The notes under the pieces: model-generated
Seen by the model: only the letters and a program-made list of their open reading frames with translations
Databases searched by the model: none
What the model was told of the DNA's origin: nothing
Program-made: the position numbers and the translations under genes
From: Cyclospora cayetanensis
Taxonomy: Eukaryota; Apicomplexa; Conoidasida; Eucoccidiorida; Eimeriidae
NCBI RefSeq assembly: GCF_002999335.1
Contig: NW_020312214.1
Location: forward strand, 186,001-250,000
Direction of reading: 5' to 3'
Length of the DNA: 64,000 nucleotides
In this document: one piece after another, positions 1-10,024 of the stretch
How the letters are laid out: the number at the start of each line of letters is the position of its first letter
Numbering within the stretch: position 1 is the first letter of the stretch

Positions 1-3000
1 TCACGAGGCCTCTGGAAGGCAGCTGCAAGCTGCAGCTTCTGAAGTTTGACTCCCCTGAAGCGCAGCACGTCTTCTGGCATTCAAGTGCTCACATTCTTGG
101 TGAGAGGCATGCGCATTGGCCATGGGGTCTGCACCTGCTGCCGCATCGGCCTTTTTCCAAAGTCGTTTGCTGTCTTCTTCGCGCGCGTGTATAGGTGGCA
201 GCAGTGTGTCGTCTCGTTGCGCTGCTCTACGACACCCGCCACGCCTCCCCGTCTTCTCGCTGCGGCATATACTTCTTGCTTTTCCTGGCTTGTTCCCGTG
301 CCCCCCTTCGTCGGTGCCCTGCCTCCTACTCCGTGTACATGACTCTTTTCTCCTGAGGCGATCGCTTTCCCCCATGCGAGTGTGTGTGTGGGTGTGTATG
401 TGTGTTTGAGTGCGAGTGTTTGTGCGTGTGTGTGCCAGTGTGTGTGTTTGTGCGTGTATGTGTATGTGTGTTTGGGTATGCGTTTGTGTGCGAGTGTTTG
501 TGTGTGCGTGTGGCGTTATCCACGAGTTTGCGAGCCCAGCGCTTGTGTGCTTGCGTCCTTGCATGCACTTGTTGCGTGCGCTTGAGGCCATCCCTTTTGC
601 CTGCCTTCCGTGTGCTGTCGAATTTTGTGCCACAGGTGAGGCGTTAGAGACGGAGTTTGGTGCCTTGCTGACAGTTGGACCTGCACTGCGTCCTGGATTT
701 TACTATGACTGCTACATGGGCACGCACAGCCTCAGCGAGTCTCATCACGATCCGCTCACGGCTGCGGCTCAGCGTATTGTGGCGGAGAATCAGCCGTTTC
801 AGCGCCTCGTCTGCAGCAAGGAGGAAGCGCTCGAGCTCTTCCAGGAGAACCCCTTCAAGGTGTCGCTGATCACGAGCAAAGTGCCGGAAGGGGGTCGCAC
901 AACAGTGTACAGGTGCGGGTCGCTTGTGGATATCTGTCGGGGGCCCCATCTGCCTTCTACCGGGCTGTGCAAGGCCTTTGTGATCAACAAGCACAGCGCA
1001 GCGTACTGGCTCGGCAACAGCGGCAACGACAGCCTGCAGCGCGTGTACGGGGTCTCTTTTCCCGACAAGAAGCAGTTGAAGGAGTACCTCGAGCTGCTGG
1101 AGGAGGCGAAGAAGCGCGATCACCGCCTTCTGGGGCAGAACTTGTCCTTGTTCTTCTTCGACACAAACGTCTCTCCGGGCTCGTGCTTCTGGCTGCCGGA
1201 GGGCGCGAAGGTGTACAACAAGTTGGTTGAATTCATCAGGCAGGAGTACCGCATCCGGGGTTTCAAGGAGGTCATCACGCCGAATATTTTCTCGTGCGAC
1301 TTGTGGAAGACCAGCGGGCACTACGAGAATTACAAAGACAACATGTTTCTGATGACAATTGAGGGAAAGGAGTGGGGCCTTAAGCCCATGAACTGCCCAG
1401 GGCACTGCGTCATGTTCAAACACCTGGCGCCGTCGTACAGACAGCTGCCCCTTCGGCTCGCAGACTTTGGCGTGCTCCACAGGAACGAGGTTTCCGGCTC
1501 CCTCTCGGGACTGACGCGCGTGCGGCGCTTCCAGCAGGACGACGCGCACATCTTCTGCAGGATGGATCAGATCGAGGCGGAAGTCGTTTCCGCCCTGGAC
1601 TTCCTTTTCTACGTGTACGAGCGATTCGGCTTCTCCTTCTCCCTCTTTCTCTCCACTCGCCCCAAGAAAGCCATGGGCAGCGTCGAGGCTTGGAAGCAGG
1701 CGGAAGACGCGCTGCAGAAAGCGCTGGAGTCGCTCAACCGTCCCTGGCAGCTCAATCCGGGAGACGGTGCCTTCTACGGCCCGAAGATCGACATCCAGCT
1801 CTGGGATGCGCTCAAGAGGCCCCACCAATGCGGCACCATCCAGCTGGACTTCCAGCTTCCCATCCGATTCAACTTGCAGTACAAGACGCAGGAAGAAACC
1901 GCAGCAGCTGCGGCGAGCCACAAGAAGCAACACGCCGAAGCGGAAGCAGACCAGCAGCCGAACGGAATGCAGCACACCCCACACGAGCAATCGCCAGAGG
2001 GGGCGCTCAAGCCTGGCATGGCGAGGCCTGTCATCGTCCACAGAGCCATCCTTGGTAAAAACAGCAACGTTCTACACCTGCCTGAAAACTCTCCGCTGTA
2101 GCGTTCGTAGGGTTGCGCGCCTGTGCTTTTTTTGTGCCCTCCTGTGGCTGTGCCTCGCGTACGGAGGGCCTGGCTGGCCACTCTCCCCGCCCCTTCCCTA
2201 CACGCTTAAAGGTGACGGCGTCTCTTGATGAATTGTTCCCCGCTTTGCTTTCCCGGGAGAAATGCCGACACTCGTGTTGCTGCTTCCTGGGGTTTCGATG
2301 CGTCTCGGACGTCCACACACGCCTACTGCTCTTCTTAGCCTTCGTCCATCACTTGCATTGCTGGTGCTTCGCGGTGTCGGCTCGCAGTGCAAGTTGCAAG
2401 GCAGAGTTGCACGCACTCACTTTTCATTGGCGCGTCTGAACGACGCTCGGGCCCCGCTGGTTGTGTCGGAGGTATGTGTATGTTTGAGAAGCCTCTTCTT
2501 CCTGCGCATCTGTGACTTGATGTCAGGCTCCATTGAACGAATGTGTGCGGTGCTCTTGGAGCACTCGGGAGGCAAGCTGCCCTTTTGGCTGTCTCCCCGG
2601 CAGTGCATCGTTCTCCCTATCTCGGATAAAGTCAACGCCTATGCGGAAAAGGTGCTTCAGGCGCTTCAGCTCCAAGGTATGAAACGCACCAGGCCACAGG
2701 GTATAACGGGGTGCAACTGAGGAGCTCACAGCGAGAAGGATAGTGGCTGGGGGAGTCAGAGCGAGCCACGGGGGAAGGGGGCGGTTGCTGCGTCTGGGAA
2801 ACAGGAAGGACGCCAGCGCTGGCGGGCAGGCTTCTTTACATCCACTTTTTTCAACACACCTTATACCATCATCCTGGGTGGGGGGATGTCACCGGCGGCT
2901 GTTTGCTTGTAGGGTACGAGGCGGGCATAGACATGAGCAACAACACGATTAACAAGAAGATTCGCGAGGCGCAGCTGCAGCAGTGGAATCTGCTGTTGGT

Positions 3001-3455
3001 GGTCGGAGAGGCGGAAGCCAAGGCAAAGACGATTACAGTCAGAGACAGGGCAGATGCGACACAGCAGGAGTGCCTCTCGATGCCGCAGCTGCTAGAGAAG
3101 CTTGCTGCTCTAGCAATGCCCAGATCACAACCGCAGCTCAACGTATGTGTGCCCCTGTATCGCACATATTAAGTCAGGCCATCCAAATAATAAAAACTTC
3201 GACTTGCTCGTTTTACTTGGGGGCGCCTCGCTTTTGCTCCCGCTGTGTGTGTGTGTGTGAAAGTGTGAGTAAAAGTGTGTGTGAAAATGTGTGTGAAAGT
3301 GTGTGTGTGCCCTGTTCATTCTTTTTTTTCCGTATCGCTGATGCCGTGTATTTTCCCGGATGCCTGAGCGTCGCTGTGCGATCTCCGCTGAGCGGATTTT
3401 CTCTCATTCTTGGGTGTCTTCTCAGCTGGACGAATGGAAACAGGCGGACGCGTAA
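1..3455 (+). CDS. ThrRS: Threonyl-tRNA synthetase, 3' part (5' end outside window)
   Basis: Class II aminoacyl-tRNA synthetase that charges tRNA-Thr. Exons read: <1-99, 636-2054, 2527-2676, 2913-3142, 3426-3455; every junction is GT-AG and in phase, giving about 641 residues in the window. The first exon holds the end of the TGS domain and the HSSAH start of the editing domain; CRGPH follows in exon 2. The catalytic core shows motif 2 (LHRNE...[11 protein letters not shown]) and motif 3 (HRAILG joined to GSIERM across an intron). The expected zinc ligands are visible: Cys in MNCPGHC, His in DDAHIF, His in VHRAILG. The last exons carry the anticodon-binding domain ([10 protein letters not shown]) and end with TAA at 3453-3455. 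Odd point: about 45 hydrophilic, Ala/Gln/Glu-rich residues sit between FNLQYKTQE and [11 protein letters not shown], where the family is normally tight. Identification is secure; the tiny last exon is the least certain part. Confidence 0.95.
372..520. repeat. GT-rich microsatellite in ThrRS intron
   Basis: Imperfect TG/TGTGCG tract lying wholly inside the intron between the first two visible ThrRS exons (100-635). It creates several overlapping Cys/Val or His/Thr open frames on both strands that are not genes. Confidence 0.9.
3243..3312. repeat. GT-rich microsatellite in last ThrRS intron
   Basis: Tract of GTGTGTGTG and GTGTGTGAAA-like units in the intron 3143-3425, just upstream of the 30-base terminal ThrRS exon. 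Confidence 0.85.
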
Positions 3456-5140
3456 GGAGGAATTGACAGCAACGTGGTGTGTCCATGAGACAATGCCACC
3501 ATGCCATCGTTTTTAAGATTTCGAGCATGAATCCGCCTCTTTGTTGAGTAGACACCTTGCTGTGGATGCCAGGGCGCCTTGTCTAGTGGATTGAAGTATC
3601 GCTGGGCCCCCTTGCGTGGCAAGGTCCTTCTAGGGTAACACTTCTGCAGTGCGTTATTAGGTGCTCGCTACGCATCATCAGCAGTTGCCGTTGCAGCGCA
3701 GCAGCCGCATCAACACGAGCAGGCAGCAGCGTGCTGCTAGAACTGCCACCTACATGTTTCATATGTGCATACATATTGCCTTGTGCTCGAAGGAGAGGCG
3801 CAATGGGGCACTGTGTTTGGACCTGTCGCTCAGTGAGACCTGAGGCTGATTAGTACTGGCATGGTTCGACTCGGCCAAGGAGCCTCTTCTAGATCCTGCT
3901 TTTTTTGCTACTGCGTACGTCTGTGCCTCCCCCCTGTGTCTTCTGCTGGCGCTGGCATTCGCCGAGTTGAAAGAGCAGGTGCATACCGTGCTAATAGATC
4001 CTAAGGTTCACGGCACTACTAGGGCCCTGCAGGGACCATTTGGACTGTAATGCCGCTCCTGAAAAGCTTCACGTAACATGTCCGTCAGGAGATTCTCTAC
4101 TCCAGACTCAATACGGACCAACTAAAATCGTTTTTTTCAGAAGTGCTCCCTCCTTCCTCTCGCCGCGCCCTTGAGAGTTGCCGACGTGAGGGAAGAGGGC
4201 CGGCTTGGGTGTTGCATAGCTGTATCTCCGCAGTGGTCGGAAGAACGTTCACCTCTAGTTGCACACAGCATCTAGCGCACCCGCGCGCGCCATTGCGCCA
4301 TCTGGAATAGATCTAGAAAGTACTTTGCGGGCAATAATATGTTTTAGAAGACAGTCACATTAGTAATTCCCTTACTAAATCTCGGCAAAATACAACTTAT
4401 GCATTCAGCAGAAAGTTCCCAAATGTTGTGGCGTTGCCCGCCTCCCGTGCCGTTGTAGCATGGTTCGTTCGCGTCGTACTCTGCAGCTATGGGGCGTGGT
4501 TTGACGAATAAGGGGCCCTCATTGAGCCCCCAAAGAGGCTGTGTATTGTCTCGAACAGTTTGAACTACCATGCTATTTGCTCCGGAGTCAATGTGATATT
4601 GGGGGGTCCCCTGGAGTATTTCCCCGGGAGTGCGCGGACTGCATCTTGGCCACCGCCAATGCATGTCTTTCGCACGAGAGTGCAATTTGGCTACGCGTAG
4701 CGCACAGGCAACAAATAGCGATTGCGTTCCCTTGCGCAGCCACGCCACATGCAAGGGAAGCCGCTGACACGCGTAGCGTGGCGAGGGCTGCGCCGACACC
4801 TAGGGGGGCGTACTAGGGCCCCCCGCCTTAGATCTGTGCGGCTGTTTTCTCTGTGCGTATTTCTGTGCGCATTAAAAATTGTTTGAGCTCGAAAGTGGCA
4901 AGAGCGGCGGGAAGAAGAGGGTTTCAAGGACTGACACCGCACTGCTCCACAGCCCCTCTGCGGTCTAGGGTTGTAATCTAGCGACCGGGAAGTGAGAGTC
5001 TTATTCTCTGGTGATTCTGTGGTCATTATTGTTTTGGAAGACTGTGTGTCTCCCACGCACTGAGTCCCTCGTAGCTCTCTGGGGTCGCTCCGCCCGTTTT
5101 CGACGCCTCCCAGCCGCCAGGCAGCGCATCGGCCCTTGAC
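3456..5140. other. Intergenic spacer
   Basis: No gene supported. It contains a possible degenerate copy of the dispersed repeat seen elsewhere in the window (about 4170-4300; shared words GGCTTGGGTG and GCATCTAGCGCACC). A 151-codon frame on the minus strand (4344-4799) has no recognisable domain and is not called. Confidence 0.6.
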
Positions 5141-7673
5141 ATGCAGCAGAGCGCCGATGAGGCATCGAGCCTCCAATCCTCAATGGAGGGCCCCTCTCGG
5201 CGCTATTTAGGGAGTGTGCTGCACCGTCAAGAACGGAGGACGGCGAGCGGAGGTACCCCTGCCGATTCAGGAAGCCGCTCGCTGTCGGATATATGGACTG
5301 GCGCAGCCTCGTGGTTGGGGGCTTCTCTAAGCGAGGGGCACCTGGGGACGAGCGCTGGAAGTTTCGCTCGGGGAAGCGCCTCCTTGACTCCTGAGGGGGG
5401 CCTTGGAATACGGTGGTTCGTGTCTGGCTGGAGAAGGGGTTCAGTTCCCTCCAACAAGTTCACCGTACAGCCCTTCGCTGTAGCGCAACAGGCTACCCTC
5501 GTGGATCCAAAATCGTGTCCTTTCTGCGCGGTAGGGCCTCTCGCTGTTGCGCCTGCTCTTGCTGCTGTTGACGCCGTGTTTTGGCTTCTCCACTTGGCCG
5601 CAGCCGAGACCACCTCGGGTAGTTTCCGGAGGTGAAAGCTGGACCGCTGAGCGTCATGCCTCTCACGCGAGAGAGCAAGCGCGTCGAGCCAGCGCGTCGA
5701 GCCAGCGTGGAGGTGTCTGACTGCTCTCTTCCCTCGACGCGCTAGCCCGCCTGTCCCCTTCTTCTGCCCCCCTTCCTCCCTCCCTTCCACCACAGGGAGG
5801 GTCGGTTTCAGCAAAAAGCCGCCAAGCGCAGCCCACCATGCCATCGATTTAGGCTCAGAAGACGCTTCATCTGCATTGTATGCGGCCACGCGGTGTGTGC
5901 AGGAACGCAGAGCAGCCGTCAGATTTCTGCGGGAGGAGGCAACGCGCCTCACTGAGGAGCTGCGGGAACTCACCGACGCCACGCATCCGTAAGCTGTATA
6001 CGAGCTCGTAGCGAACAAGGCTCTCCTGCCTCCATAGAAAGGGGCCCCCGTGTTTCTCTCATCTCAGGAAATCTCACATTGGCACTTCTCTCCCTTTTTT
6101 CCCACCCCTCTCTAAAGAGGCCCCTTCAGATGCTCCTCCCCGAAGGGGGACACGTCTTGCAGACAGGTCGACAGGCAGTCAGTAGGCGTCCTCAAGCGGA
6201 GTCGTTAGAGAGGCTCAAGCATAAAAGACGTAGTCTCTCGTGGAGAGAAAAGTCTAGTCCAGCCTGCCGTAGGAGGGGAGACGCTCCTTCTGCCTCCTCC
6301 ATGGGGCCTTCACGGGAAGATCCTCTAGAGGCCAGCCTTGGGAGGTAGAGGGAAGGTAGTGCCACTACGAATCGCGGCAAAAGGCAATTAGCAGGTTCTG
6401 CCCTGCATGAATGTATATCTGTGCGTATCTCTCTTGCTCTCTGTATGTATCTATCTATGTATGTATGGATCTATGTATGTATGTATCTATGTATGTATGT
6501 ATGGATCTATGTATGGATGTATGGATCTATGTATGTATGTATGGATCTATGTATGCATGTATGGATCTACGTATGCATGTATGGATCTACGTATGTATGT
6601 ATGGATCTACGTATGCATGTATGGATCTACGTATGTATGTATGCATCTATGTATGTATGTATGCATCTATGTATGTATGTCACATGGATCTATCCACGTA
6701 TGCATCAATGTGTGTAAATATGTGCATGTGTGCTTGTGCGTATGTATGCACTTCCAGGAGCCTAAGAGAGAGCCTCCAGGCGTACCAGGAGCAGGATCCC
6801 GCTTCTGGTACGCTTGTGGGGGGCGAAAAGGGGCCTCTTGGGGGCCCTCACAGGGTTCTTAGTGCTGCTGCTGCTGCGCTTTCTGCTGCTGCCTCCACAG
6901 CGGCTTCTGCTGCCGCTGGCGCTCTCTCGGGTGCTCGAGAGGGCGTTTCCTGCGGAGCAAATCCACAGCAGTGGGACGTGGACGAACTTTTGCCGGGGAG
7001 TAGTGTCACCTGGGGTGTTCAAGGAGAAAAAAAGTCTGAAAAAACTGCCTCGGTGAAGAGCTCGGGTGCAGTGTTACGACGAGGCCAGGTCAGAGGGGGG
7101 GCCTCCGTGGGGCCCCTCAGCAGCGCAGGGGTTGCACCAGCTCGTGCGGCGTCAGGAGTCTATCGGGAGGAGGGGGCTTCTTGGCTTGCGGGGGGGGGAC
7201 GGTTCCTTAGCGTCTCGAGCCATGGGGCCTCCATGTCAGACGCTTTGGAGGGGAGCGTCTCCTCCGCAGCGGCAGCCGCGCCAGCTGTAGGGTCCGTCGC
7301 GTTGGGGAAGGAGGTTCTCTGTAGGGAGTGCGAAAGTACGGCAGCGGCAGTGTCAACTTGGAGGCAGGAGGTGGCCCTTCGAGATAAGCGTTGTCTCCTT
7401 GCGATTGCTTTTAATGCCCAGTGCGCGGATGAGGTAGAGGCTCTCCTTGTCTCCTCGTACGAAACACGTACCAGCAGTAGCCAAGGCAGCTGCACCAGTA
7501 ACAAGGCGAGTGCTGCAGAAAACCACGAGGAGAACCTGATTTTCTGCGAGAGCGAGGCCCCCCCAGAGCACGAGCCTGCAGCCCTGCTACTCACGGGGGG
7601 CCCCCTGCTGGCCGTCACGGCGCGGCGCCTGCAGCACCAGAAGCAGCAGGTGGAGCAGCAAAAGGGGCACTAG
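5141..7673 (+). CDS. Unrecognised coiled-coil protein, three exons
   Basis: I do not recognise the family. Exons 5141-5631, 5812-5988 and 6758-7673 join in phase through GT-AG introns to give about 527 residues. The N-terminal 160 residues are Ser/Gly/Ala-rich with one short Trp-containing patch (SDIWTGAASWLG). The second exon is strongly helical (RAAVRFLREEATRLTEELRE) and, with the start of exon 3 (SLRESLQAYQEQ), forms a continuous predicted coiled coil across the junction; this supports the splice. The middle is Ala/Ser low complexity from GCT/GCC runs, typical of coccidian homopolymers. A second charged helical stretch (STWRQEVALRDKR) precedes a Gln-rich tail ending at TAG 7673. No signal peptide or clear membrane span. 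Length and splice phase argue for a real gene; the first exon's start and 3' boundary are the weakest points. Confidence 0.6.
6432..6735. repeat. TATG/GGATC tandem array in intron
   Basis: Array built from TATGTATG and GGATCTATG/GGATCTACG units forming 20-base higher-order repeats. It lies inside the second intron (5989-6757) of the coiled-coil gene. It is open in three forward frames (Met/Tyr/Val/Cys-rich), which are artefacts of the repeat. Confidence 0.9.
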
Positions 7674-10024
7674 CTGTTCGCCTGTGTGCCAACTGCGGGA
7701 ATCGTATTCTGACTTTTGTTTAAAAAACAGATAGACTAGTCACAGAGCGTAGGGTCTTTGCAGCGAGAAGAAACGGAGGCGCTTGGGGGGCTCCCCATGC
7801 GTCGCACACATTGCTGCATGCACCGAGGCAACGGCCCCAGAAGCCTTCCTGCAGCCACCTAACATCCCCCCACTTCGGGCCCCTATGCAGCCCGTGGGGT
7901 ACGCAGAGGCAACTCCTTCAGGAAGCGTCCACTGTTGTCTCCAGGAAGCACTTTAAAGGTGGAGGCACTCTCAGTAGGAGGCCCTCCTGTAGAAGGGCTC
8001 ACTGCCTAGGAATACCGCGAGAAATGACTCCCCCCGCTGTTTGGCGTCGTCGGTGTGCGTGGCGCAGATGGGGAGGGACAGCTCCCAGTGGGTCATTGTT
8101 TGCGACATTCTGCTCAAAATTGTTCGTCCAATTACGCGGCGATCAGAGCGCGTAGTGTAGGAAGTCATGATGCTGCTGAGGCAGCGCAAATACAGTGCTC
8201 TTAGAGGAAGCACTCGCACGCAGGTTCGAACGGGGGAGATTTGCTGAAATCTGAGTGAAACAAGCGGCAGGCAACATCAGCAGAATTGCTGCTGTCATGC
8301 TCCTCTCGGTCGATTCCCAACGGGTGTTCATTCTGCACCCAGTACGCTGGTGCGCCTCCTCCAACCGAGCTTTGCCGATAGTTGCAGCTGACCAGAGGCG
8401 CCAGTCCTACTGGGAGAGGAAGGAAGGGAGAAAGTTAGGCACTTCCGGACGAAGGAGTTTGCATAAGCTGCGTGAGGACCCCAGAGCAGAAGCTACTGGC
8501 GCAAGGCCAGAGGGAGCGTAACTCTAACCAGAGAGCTCATTTTGTTCTATCTTCATGTACAAGTTGGCCCTCGCTCTAATTAGTCAATACAGCTTTAACA
8601 CGGGGTCCACCAAGTGTATCTACGCAGTCCCTACACGTGAAGCGAAAAGCATTCCCAAACGGTTGGCGCAGCAGGGCTGGCTTTAGTTAGTGTTACAGCA
8701 AGCGTGCGGAATAAAATGAACCCTGGCCTTTTGCTCACCCTTAAGCATACGACCAATGGGGGACTCTTCATCTATGTGCATGCCATAGGGACGCTTCTAG
8801 AGCCCACAAAACAGATTTACAAAGTGTTCCTCGTTACAACTGGCGTAGTGGGAAGTGGCGGAGCGTGCTCTTTTAGCCAGCCAACATGTAGGATATACGG
8901 ATACCCGATGCAAGCAGACAAACTTGAGCAGCTTTTTACCAAACTAGGTAGTTTTAATAGGTTGGTTTGTGGCTTGTTACGACCCCCTAGGCCCAGGTGC
9001 TCTGTGTCCACAAGCGACCCACAGGTAGGGCCCCATGCAACAAGATACACGAAGACATTCCTCTGAGGACCTGAAGGGGATACCATTCTCAGGCTGCACC
9101 GTCTCATCGTCATTACCGAGTTAGCGACGCCCTCTGCGTGCAGGAACTCTTTCTCAAGAGGTAAGGTGATGGCTGAGCCGCTGCATTAAGGGGTTAGAGG
9201 GGCCACCCCCCCTTGAGATGGCAGGTGGAGATGAAAGCACGGTGACATACCCTGAAAGAAAAACATGATTTTGGCAACTGCGCTCACCACGCCGCAAAGG
9301 GCCCCTTACAGGGGCCCTTTGCGGGGCCCCCTATCCCGGAAGTGCCAACACCCGCCCACACCAGGGCCCCCCCTGCCGGCTGGGGTAGCCACGCACGGCA
9401 GTACACACGACAAAACCTCCCAGCTAGAAGCACCTACTACGCAGTTGAGACCCAAATTACTCAAAATACGCGGAGCAGCACGAGCGTTTAGGGTTTAAAA
9501 CTTTCCTGCATCCGTCCCGTCTGGATAGCCGTCGCATGCAGCGGCCTTCAGCTGCCTGCGAGCCTCGGTGACTGCGCGGCTCCTGCGTTGTTGGGGGGAC
9601 TGCGAATTAGAAAAAGACATAGAAAGCTGGCGGTGGCAGTATATCTTACAGGTGCGCCCCGTTGCCGGTGCTTCCCGAACGCTTTCTTGCTGAGGCAGTA
9701 GCTGATCCCGCATCACCAGCAGGCTCGGCTAAAACATTCGCTTCGGCAGCAACCACTGCTCTCACCGTGGGATTTCCTCACGTGCGTCTGGCTGCTGCCT
9801 CCTTGCAGGCCTACCCTGCGAAAAAGCGCAAGCAGCCCTTGCTGCTGCTCCTGTGGCGACAAGGGGCATATCCGGCATCCCCTGCGCGAAGTCCTCTTCC
9901 AGAGACGCCCTTGAGGGGGCCCCTTACCGCTAGGGGCCCCCCAAGACGCTTCTTGTGTTGCGCGAGCACTCGGTTTCTTCGGCAGGAACGTCAGCAGGAA
10001 GCCTGTGGAGAAGCCCGCGCAAAG
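7674..10024. other. Intergenic spacer with G/C palindromes
   Basis: No gene supported. Probable 3' flank of the coiled-coil gene and 5' flank of the P4-ATPase. The frames at 8255-8521 and 8704-9066 lack any recognisable motif. A strong inverted repeat lies at 9293-9323, and a GGGGCCCC pair at about 9917-9941. Confidence 0.55.
9293..9323. repeat. Perfect 13-bp inverted repeat, 5-nt loop
   Basis: CGCAAAGGGCCCC, loop TTACA, then the exact reverse complement GGGGCCCTTTGCG. Very GC-rich and able to form a stable hairpin or cruciform in the spacer about 0.7 kb upstream of the P4-ATPase start. Confidence 0.85.

Noticed and set aside
644..2041. 465-codon minus-strand frame
   Set aside because: Exact antisense shadow of the ThrRS catalytic exon.
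5227..6018. 263-codon minus-strand frame opposite the coiled-coil gene
   Set aside because: No domain; the plus-strand model explains the region with phased exons and a coiled coil spanning a junction.
6407..6862. Met/Tyr/Cys/Val frames over the TATG array
   Set aside because: Repeat-driven openness in three frames; lies in an intron between phased exons.
9485..9500. Telomere-like TTTAGGGTTTA
   Set aside because: Only about one and a half units; no array, so not an interstitial telomere.
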